From NCBI GenBank assembly GCA_032209605.1, contig JASFXZ010000091.1, forward strand, positions 372,001 through 436,000: a stretch of DNA of 64,000 nucleotides, in the 5' to 3' direction. The position numbers and the translations under genes were made by a program. Shown piece after piece: positions 56,201 to 64,000 of the stretch (positions are counted from its first letter, which is position 1; each line of letters starts with the position of its first letter). This DNA is from Mactromeris polynyma (Eukaryota > Mollusca > Bivalvia > Venerida > Mactridae). The notes under the pieces are model-generated. The model ran no database searches, was not told the DNA's origin, and saw only the letters and a list, made by a program, of their open reading frames with translations.

Positions 56201-59025
56201 ACGGTTGTGTAGGTGTAGAACGCCATACTCATGATCAGTAGGTGGGTGGTTCGGAACTCGCAATGGAAGCGTTTCTTTCGCGATCTTCACAGTCTCTGAA
56301 TTAGGTGTAGGACTGGTTGAAACCTAGGAAGCAGTCATCGAGCGTTGACGATATAAATTGTTTCTAAATCGACATGTAAACACGTTTACTAGAGCTGACA
56401 TCGATAGAAACGATATCGATGTAGCATTGATATTTTTCCGTCGATCTATTATCGATACATGTTAAAATCGATTCTTACAAATAGATCAATACATGCTTGA
56501 AAACGACGAAAAATCATCCAAAACAAAATTGGAAGCTGTCAAAAGGCAATACTAAAAACTTCGCCGTACCTATCAAGTACTTTCAAGGAAAGATTATTCA
56601 GATTTTTTATTTAGTACGCAAAAACACACATACAAGGTGGTCAAAGTAATACATAAGCATGTAAAAGACATCACTAAAAGTGAAACATACACGGTATCAT
56701 GAACTGCAAGCACGTAAATGGTATTTAGCTAACAATCTTTGATATATCGATGTATTGTCGATATTTCTTATCCGATATATCGATATCGTCGATACGCATT
56801 TTCCGAATCAATGCCAGCTGTAACGATTACACAAGATTGACAAAACTAATGCTAATCGAGCTGCCGTTCGACTTTGAAACTCTCTGTCCGTGCTAGTAGC
56901 CACATCTCAGTCCTTGAACAACTTCAAGACAGGACTAACTACTCTATGTTGGCATTACACGGTATGATCGTATTGAGGTAACATACATGTCCACGTCTTA
57001 CACTACCTGTACACGGACACAGCGCGTCGATGCTCCAGAGTGGGCACTGAACTTACCGTAAGGCTGAGAAGAAACCGTGGCCGAGTGTTAAGGCATCCGC
57101 CTTGGAAGCGGGAGGTCGAATGTTCGAATCCCGGTAGGGGTCCGTACTGTTGAGTCGCTTGTTAGTTAAATACTGGTAACCGTGTGCCTTGCATTAAAGG
57201 GTATGAATCGGGAAGTAAATGTGCTCAGAAAGTAGGTGTCTCATAAGTCAGAAATGACTGGCCCTTTAAATAGTGGTGACACTATAATAAATCAACAATC
57301 AAGCTTCTTTGACTTTACATATCCACAGGACCTACGCCCCGATACGCCTCTATCGTTCAGTAGATATCTTCCTGTATTGTGCAATGTTCTGACACTCGGT
57401 GTCTCTTAGTATTCATGTTGTGGTTGACTTATATTTACGGTTGCCCATTTATCACATTATTTATTGAATGTGATGTAACAATTTATATTCACAGGCACTT
57501 AGGATCTTTGTCACGTGACTGTATTATTAATGCATCCTGTTGATAATTAGCTTTCGAATGGTATACACCCAAAATGATTTATAAATTAACTACCACACGT
57601 ACAAATGTGAATGTGTTAAGTTCGATAGGTAAAGTATATACATATTCAGCACAAAAAGAAACGGTCATTTTTCCTTATATTTTTTTTCAGATGTTCCAAC
57701 AAAATGTGGTGACCGTGTTAAAACTGAAGAAAATCACTACTTTCAATTGATGCTGGTGAAATTCCTATGGTGTTTGTCAAAGCCTGATGAGTTTTATGTA
57801 ATTTCGTTTTCTCTTACCAATTTTTTAAAAGTAAAGTGAGTTTATTTATTATTATAATCACCCCTATTTAAAGGGCCAGCCATTTATGACTAATGAGACA
57901 TCTCCTTTCTGAGTATATTTACTTACCGATTCATATCCTTTAACACCAGGCACCAGGCAGATAGGCGCACGGTTACCATAATTTAACTAGCTGGCTGCTC
58001 ACCAAACCGGCCATATCAGAACAGACGCACCCGGATTCGAACCTTCGACCTCCAGCTTAGGCGAATGCCTTAACCACTCGGCCACGGGAGACGGTAAGTC
58101 AGACTCTTATTGTTCATTTGCGTTTCTTTTATCTTGAACATAATAATTTCTGAATTTGGCGGAAATAACATATCGTTACCCAGAAGTAATGATAAGGCCC
58201 TAATATAAGTTGTAAGAGCAAGTTTCACAAGCAATGTAAAATGAATAAATTGAAATATGTTGCTTAATTACGAATGAAGTTCATTATGTACATGTATACA
58301 CTACGGTCTGCACTTGGAGTCTTTGCGAATGTGGTAAGATGAAAATATAAATAATTATTCATATTATATTATATGTTTTATATAGTATCGTCCGTTAGGA
58401 ATTTTTATAACTAACTGGAAAATTTAATTCTATTTCTGATACATAATTTTGGGATTTTCTATTTTGCAGTTTAATTGATATCTTTAAAGTTTTCTTGTTT
58501 TAAAATAGCATAAAATCATTACCGTGAATATATGTGCTAAACATTAAATTAACGTTTGCTCATGAATGAAAGTAATCCAGTTTACTTACATTTTTTCCCA
58601 CGAATAAAAGTATCCTTAAAAATTTTAATCGACCATAAAGTCGTGTTGATCCCGAATCCTCGCCTCAGAAATTTGTCCCTACTTAGTTAAAATTTGTGTG
58701 CCCTCATGTTGAGAACTTGGTGACTCAATACGAACTGTCAGTCACTGATTATGATAGGCACATTATCACACAAGCATTTGACAAAACAATACTATGTTCC
58801 ACTTATGCAAAACCGGAAGTCATTGATTTTTGCGACGCAGCGAATAAAAAATCATTCGTCGATGTACAGCCTGTCTATGACAAGTATGAAGGTTTTGACA
58901 TTTCAAAGCACGAATGCCTGGCCTTATTGTACCTTATGACATGCATGTATGAACGAGTTTTTGCTTTCGTCACACAAATTGGGCATTATCGCCCAACGTT
59001 ATTAGCCGAGGTGAAACGAATGTAG
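53226..59025 (+). CDS. Tentative three-exon gene of unknown function
   Basis: I do not recognise this protein. A possible start exon (53226-53235, ATG TCT GAC G before a perfect GTGAGT donor) joins in phase 1 to 57691-57797, which has a strong acceptor (tttttttcag). That joins in phase 0 to 58687-59025, which ends in TAG; the total is 151 residues. The middle exon reads DVPTKCGDRVKTEENHYF and the last holds a 112-residue frame with YDKYEGFDISKHECL and LYLMTCMYERVF. Composition looks protein-like and acidic, with scattered cysteines. Weak points are the tiny first exon, the GTAATT donor at 57798 and a 4.4-kb first intron full of transposons. The long frame in 58687-59025 is the most credible piece. 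Confidence 0.3.
53347..53535 (+). pseudogene. Tc1-type transposase HTH fragment split by an 84-bp insert
   Basis: MARMTTEERARAVGMIDAG.PIRQ (53347-53418) and VARLFNRP (from 53503) together look like the first helix-turn-helix of a Tc1/mariner-type transposase. They are separated by 84 bp with GT at the left and AG at the right, length divisible by three and no stop. Nothing of the DDE catalytic domain follows. It may be a relic or part of a host exon. Confidence 0.55.
53704..53879. mobile_element. Diverged pogo/Tigger-type MITE
   Basis: cagtgaatctcaataataat at the left and gtggtcttaattttaagg...gcgaggttttatg at the right follow the pattern of 48748-48921, but the ends are eroded. Confidence 0.5.
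55093..55296 (-). pseudogene. Protein-like fragment, possibly from a transposon-derived gene
   Basis: A 67-codon frame after a possible acceptor (gctttag) reads protein-like, for example KYRHIHRLKKIEHLK and MSIMADLSRIYQLW, and ends in TGA. It has no Met start and no clear partners. The spacing of LSR and hydrophobics is faintly like hAT/ZNF862-type proteins, but I cannot confirm that. Confidence 0.25.
55909..56168. mobile_element. Foldback element with about 48-bp arms
   Basis: gggccatatttacaaacatt at the left and its inverted partner aatgtttgtgaataaggccc at the right; the similarity continues inward through cagacttagacttt. 260 bp, no coding capacity. Confidence 0.7.
56392..56820. mobile_element. 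Inverted-repeat element rich in ATCGAT palindromes
   Basis: Left end gagctgacatcgat and inverted right end atcaatgccagctg match over about 14 bp. Several TATCGATA-like palindromes lie near both ends, at 56404-56475 and 56740-56800. No transposase. Probably a hAT-like non-autonomous element. Confidence 0.5.
57071..57300 (+). repeat. tRNA-headed SINE, family 3
   Basis: gtggccgagtgttaaggc (A box) and gttcgaatcccgg (B box) of a Ser/Leu-type tRNA, then a body ending gactggccctttaaatagtgg and an A-rich tail. It is not a functional tRNA: no acceptor stem closes and the sequence continues as a SINE body. Confidence 0.85.
57855..58093 (-). repeat. tRNA-headed SINE, family 3, inverted copy
   Basis: Minus-strand copy of 57071-57300: starts cgtggccgagtggttaaggc at 58087, has the B box ggttcgaatccggg, and ends with gctggccctttaaataggggtg near 57868. 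Confidence 0.85.
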
Positions 59026-59184
59026 ACATATATAGAACAAAACATATGAAAGCGAGTATGATTTGAACAGGAATGTTTCATACCATCTGCATTCATACCA
59101 TCGTTTAATGCTTAAACCGTCATGTACATGCGACATCTGATTCATATTAGGCAAACAAACGAAGTGAAAAAAACATCGGAAGCT

Positions 59185-59590
59185 AAACATAACCATCTTG
59201 CAGCTAAACATAACCATCTGGCAGCTAAACATAACCATCTGGCTGCTAAACATAACAATCTGGCAGCTAAACATAACTATCTGGCAGCTAAACATAACAA
59301 TCTGGCAGCTAAACATAACCATCTGGCAGCTAAACATAACCATCTGGCAGCTAAACATAACCATCTGGCAGCTAAACATAACCATCTTGCAGCTAAACAT
59401 AACCATCTGGCAGCTAAACATAACCATCTGGCAGCTAAACATAACCATCTGGCAGCTAAACATAACCATCTGGCAGCTAAACATAACCATCTGGCAGCTA
59501 AACATAACAATCTGGCAGCTAAACATAACCATCTGGCAGCTAAACATAACCATCTGGCAGCTAAACATAACCATCTGGCAGCTAAACATG
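59185..59590. repeat. 21-bp minisatellite, about 19 copies
   Basis: Unit gctaaacataaccatctggca. The unit length is a multiple of three and four of the six frames lack stops, which produces long KHNHLAA, LNITIWQ, MFSCQMV and LAARWLC ORFs. None has a plausible start, end or neighbour exon in support. Confidence 0.95.
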
Positions 59591-60049
59591 ACCTCAAAAT
59601 TGAGACCACGTTATAAAGATCGTATTTCACGGCCCAGTTTTTATTTTATCGTCCATATTCTAACTCGATAATCCAATCACCTTGCAACTGTCTTCATAAA
59701 CAATGGTGATCTCACTTCAGAGATTACACTGTACATTGATAAAAATAAGTATTTAAACTATGGACGCAACATCTACTGAGGACGTGCTCAAAACTTTATG
59801 TCATAATTTGACGGACATTTTCTCAATGAAACTGTGCATTATAGGTGAATGCTAAATAACTAGTTATCTTATTGTACAAAAAGACGCATACCGATTTTAC
59901 AATCATGCGTTAAAAATAAACGATCAAAAACTGAAATAAAAGTTAAAAAATATACTAGAAAACCGACTGAATGTACGTATTTTTGCAAGTTCCGTGAATT
60001 ATTCATTTACACATCTTGTAAGAGAAACCATATAGATTCTTATTAATTA

Positions 60050-60055
60050 TTTATT
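60050..60055 (-). terminator. Possible polyadenylation signal
   Basis: AATAAA on the minus strand, about 235 bp after the stop of the gene at 60287-60617. Confidence 0.4.
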
Positions 60056-60286
60056 TTTGGAATTCAGTTTTTTCTCGACGATATGTTTGTATGGGTCGAA
60101 GGCATCACACTCCATACTGCACAAGTAGAAGACATGAAGGTTAGTATCATTGTGTATGCAACAAGAGCGCATGTAATGTTAAATAATGCTATTATCTTCA
60201 GTTTTTAGTGCATGTGATGAAAAAATCTTAATAAAATTGCTGCAATACTAATTGTAATCAAAAATCATTTTAATTAAAGAAAATTC

Positions 60287-60617
60287 TCACCAAGACATCT
60301 GAGAAAAACACCAAGGCATATTACACATGTTATCGGATGTAATGTTCTCTTTCAAGTAAACTTACATAACAACATCGACAGTAAATTACTGAGAACTTTT
60401 TGTCAGCCTTTCTATAAATGAGCGATCGAAGATTACCGCAAATTCCTCCAGATATTGTCTCTCCGCTTGATAGATTAGAATCACCTATCGAATCCTTCAG
60501 TTGCGGCGTAAAGGATTTACGATACACGCCAAACATCCATTTCGACGAAATAATTGAATAAGCGTATTTTAATCGATATTCGGGCAAATTATCAAATATT
60601 ATCTTGTTGTTGATATC
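60287..60617 (-). CDS. Last two exons of an unrecognised gene with Cys-rich C-terminus
   Basis: Exon 60617-60366 (84 codons) has a ctttttag acceptor, a perfect GTAAGT donor and no stop in frame. It joins in phase 0 to a terminal exon 60298-60287 after an excellent acceptor (tgtttttctcag), adding Met-Ser-Trp and TGA. The protein reads well: SSKWMFGVYRKSF, SSGETISGGICGNL and a final CRCCYMSW. A closely spaced cysteine group at the extreme C-terminus would fit a secreted disulphide-rich protein, but that is inference and I recognise no family. Upstream exons were not found; they may lie beyond the satellite at 61740-64000, outside the window. Confidence 0.5.
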
Positions 60618-61739
60618 CTAAAAAGGGGACGAATGGAACGTCTGGTGTAAGCTCAATATGTCGGCCACACTAGGCCTTTATCAATAGCAAAGAACACAGT
60701 ATTACACACTATCATTATACCATAGGCTTGTAAGTCTACGCATGTTTCCTAATTCCATATAATTTATGACGAAATAACATTATGCCGAAATGTGTAGACG
60801 TATTGTAGTTTGGATATAGTATACAGTAAAATTCTAGTACAGAAAATTAAGATAGATTTTAGGTACTGACAATAATAAACAAAAGATATTTCAACTACAT
60901 GTAAGACAGCAAAAATAGGACACTAATCATTTTAACACAGTTGAATAAAAACTAATGAATAAGACTCCAATAGCATCTGTAATCAGACTTAAAAAATGCA
61001 GCCTTCCTTTAAAGTAAACGTTGTGTTTTCGTGGTTAATTTAATCAGAGGTGCTCGATATGTTTGTTTTTGTAAATAGCCCGCATGCGTGGAGGTCCGAA
61101 AGCACAAACTAGAAACGTCCTGAAATAACGCGCGGGTGATATTCCAATGAACTCACCAATAACTATTCTCGCGTGATTATAGATATTATGATTCATACTG
61201 ATAGTAAGTAAACCGCTGAATACGTAATTGAATAAATGAAACGGGAAATGAAACAATAAGTACCTATAATTGTCGATAGTTTTGAAGTAACAACCAACAC
61301 AACAATGTTTATCCGAGTTTATAAACACATTGTATGTAACATGTTTACGGAGAACGTAAATTTTAATTGAATTCTACAAATATTTCACTGATTAAGTATG
61401 CATGCACTCATCGTGATAAATCATGTAAATTACATGTAGTATTAATAGCATTACTCGTAGTTCACCAGATATTAAAATTATTGCCCAATTTAGGATATTA
61501 AATTTTGACTTGTGACGAAATTATGTTCATAATGCGAAACTGTTAATGTTGCGTGCACAATTATGTGGTTGCGTATTTGATCGTTTATTGAAAGTTGTGA
61601 AATTATTTTATGTTGGTGGCAATTTGATATCAGAAATTACCCAAAAAAAATAAATAGAAATCAGTTAATGATAAACAACGCATTTTACGAATATAAAGTT
61701 TAAGCGCTGAAAAATCACGGATGTCACTTTAATTGCAAA

Positions 61740-64000
61740 ACGTTTTAACAACATCATTGCCACACGTTTAGCGTTACGGGCCAGACATTCAACGGGGTTT
61801 AACTAACACCATCGACGGTCATGCTAACAATGCTGCAAGTACTGAACGAGACTGCCTAGTCTAAAGCGTTGCTGTTTTAGAACGATATGGAAACGGCGTC
61901 ATTTCTATGTCTACTAAGCGTTGAAGTCTCTGAGCGCAGTGTAATTGACGTCATTGCCAAGCAACTGGCATTGCATATTTAAAACGAAGCTGCACCGGCG
62001 TCTGTTTTATGCCTATTAAAAGCTTCCAAGTCATAGAGCGAATCCATTCTCGACAGCTCTCGGATATTTCCGTACCACTTCGTTACTCTACGAACATCCT
62101 CTAGTGTATTTCAGGAGGAGCACTATGTGGCAAAATTCAACATTTTGTTCGGTCAAAAAATAGTTCTCGTAAAACGGATTTATAACTTCGATAACTTCGA
62201 TAAATTCACATAAGAAATGGTTTATCGTTGTCATTTCTAGTTAAAACCTCGCATATTTCAGTCTTCATATAGCTTTAATATTAGATTCTAATCCCATTTC
62301 ATCAGCACTCCAGCGTTAAAGCCGCAATATTTTTTTCGTGATATTCGAATGGTATTTCCGAAAGTAGTGCCTTACGAACCTTTGAGGCACTGGACGCAGT
62401 TGGCCGAGGTTTTCCGAATGAGAGCTAGTCGTAAAAGACGTCACTACCATGCTTTTAGCATTGCAGCTTTAGAAGAAAGCTTCATAGACGTCATTTATAT
62501 GCAATTAAGTGTCGTAGTAATACAGCGAAGAACACATTGATGTCTCTAGCTAATGTCGTTGCAGTTTTAGAACGAGGCTGCTCGAGCGTCATTCCATGCC
62601 TATGAAGCAGTTCAGTTTTAGAACGAAGCTGGATTGACCTCATTGTCATGCTTATAGCGTTGCACTTTAAGAACAAAGAGGGAACAACGTCATAACCATG
62701 TTAATAGCGTTGCAGTTTCAGAACGAGGCTGAATTGACGTCAGTGCTATGCTAGAAGCGTTTTACGTTTAGAACAAAGAGGGAACAACGTCATTGTCATG
62801 CTAACAACGTTGCAGTAAAAGAACGAGGCTGAGTTGACGTCAGTGATACGCTTGTACCGTTTTACCTCAAGAACAAAGAGGGAACAACGTTAGTGTCCTG
62901 CTAACAACGTTTCAGTTTTAGAACGAGGCTGAATTGACGTTAGCGTTACCCTTGAACCGTTCCATCTAAAGAACAAAGGGGGAACAACGTCTTTGTCATG
63001 GTAACAACGTTGCAGTTTTAGAACGAGGCTGAATAGACGTCAGTGCTATGCTAGAAGCGTTTCACTTTTAGCACAAAGAGAGAACAACGTCATTGTCATG
63101 CTAACAAGGCTGCAGTTTTAGAACGAGGCCAAATTCACGTTAGCACTACGCTTGTACCGTTTCACCTTAAGAAAAAAAGAGACAACAATGGCATTGTCAT
63201 GCTAACAACGTTGCAGTTGTAGAACGAAGCAAAATTGACGTCAGCGCTATGCTAATACCGGTTCACTTTTAGAACAAAGAGGGAACAACGTCATTGTCAT
63301 GCTAACAACGTTGCAGTTTAAGACCGAGGCTGAATTGATGTCAGTGCTATGCTTGAACCGTTTCACCTTAAGAACGAAGAGGGGACATGGTCATTGCCAT
63401 GCTAACATCAATACAGTGTTAGAACGAGGTTGAATTGACGTCAGTGCTATGCTAGAAGTGTTGCACGTTTAGAACAAAGGGGGAACAACGCCATTGTCAT
63501 GCTAACAAGGTTGCCGTTTTAGAACGAGGCTGAATTGACGTTAGCGCTACGCTTGTACCGTTTCACCTTTAGTAAAAAGAGGGAACAACGTAATTGTCAT
63601 GCTAACAGCATTATAGTTTTAGAACGAGGCTTAATTGATGTCAGTGCTATGCTAGAAGCGTTGCACGATTAGAAAAAAGAGGGAACAACGTCATTGTCAT
63701 GCTAACAGCATTATAGTTTTAGAACGAGGCTTAATTGATGTCAGTGCTATGCTAGAAGCGCGCACGATTAGAAAAAAGAGGGAACAACGTCATTGCCATG
63801 CTAATAGCGTTGCAGGTTTAGAACGAGGCTGTTTTGACTTCAGTGCAATTGAATCAGTTGAACTCGCTAATACATAAAGTTGAATTTGCAAATTCTTGAA
63901 ATTGAAATGTCACGACCAGGATTTTGTAGAAACGACGAGTTTTGTCATGCTTTTATCTTGTTTGTTTTAGAAAACGAGACTAAAACGACTTAATACTAAT
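61740..64000. repeat. Satellite array: 50-bp monomers turning into 100-bp dimers
   Basis: From 62621 the unit gaacga(g/a)gctgaattgacgtc starts every 100 bp (62621, 62721, 62821, 62921, 63021, 63121, 63222, 63322, 63422, 63522, 63622, 63722, 63821). Each unit has two halves of 50 bp that align with each other: gaacgaggctgaattgacgtcag and gaacaaagagggaacaacgtcat. To the left (61740-62620) only diverged 50-bp monomers are seen. The array may continue past the window. Confidence 0.9.

Noticed and set aside
57071..57150. A functional tRNA gene
   Set aside because: A and B boxes are present, but no closed acceptor stem is seen and the sequence runs on into a SINE body with a second, inverted copy nearby.
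59002..59671. Repetitive ORFs on both strands
   Set aside because: A 21-bp repeat free of stops in four frames; no evidence of a gene.
61044..61328. Minus-strand ORF with DKHCCVGCYF, considered as an upstream exon of the 60287-60617 gene
   Set aside because: No acceptor AG lies where it is needed, and its donor phase does not fit the next exon.
62349..62540. 63-codon + strand ORF
   Set aside because: It lies within diverged satellite monomers and has no independent support.

Overview
The window is nuclear DNA of an invertebrate animal. Genes are split by many GT-AG introns, intergenic DNA is AT-rich, and short inverted-repeat transposons, tRNA-headed SINEs and minisatellites are dense. The gene content (an axon-guidance receptor, MDH1B, a secreted chitin-binding protein) and repeats of a style common in bivalves suggest a lophotrochozoan, most likely a bivalve mollusc. 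The species cannot be named from the sequence alone.

Layout. (1) 1-25976, + strand: the 3' part of a Roundabout (Robo) receptor gene. Twenty exons could be placed, with reading phase intact across every junction. They encode 1191 residues: last Ig domain, three FN3 domains, a membrane segment and a long cytoplasmic tail with the conserved PYATT tyrosine motif and the LPPPP Ena/VASP motif. The 5' exons lie outside the window. (2) 30570-36801, - strand: NIFK, an RRM nucleolar protein, five exons, 428 residues. (3) 36961-42157, + strand: MDH1B, a divergent malate dehydrogenase-like protein, five exons, 584 residues. It shares a 159-bp divergent promoter gap with NIFK. (4) 44042-48701, - strand: a four-exon secreted protein with two cysteine-rich chitin-binding (CBM14/peritrophin-A-like) domains. 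Most of it is split into pieces too short to show as long ORFs, and its first intron carries a 24-copy minisatellite. (5) 49000-60000: a transposon- and SINE-rich stretch with a truncated LINE, pogo/Tigger-type MITEs, a Tc1-type HTH fragment, and a tentative three-exon orphan gene (53226-59025, + strand). (6) 60050-60617, - strand: the last two exons of a gene of unknown function ending in a Cys-rich C-terminus. (7) 61740-64000: a satellite array in which a 50-bp monomer has become a 100-bp dimeric repeat.

The recognised genes act in separate processes: growth-cone guidance, nucleolar/mitotic chromosome biology, a dehydrogenase-like protein probably linked to cilia, and extracellular chitin binding. 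Only NIFK and MDH1B are likely to share regulation, through their common promoter. Exon boundaries were read by eye from splice consensus and phase and have no transcript support.
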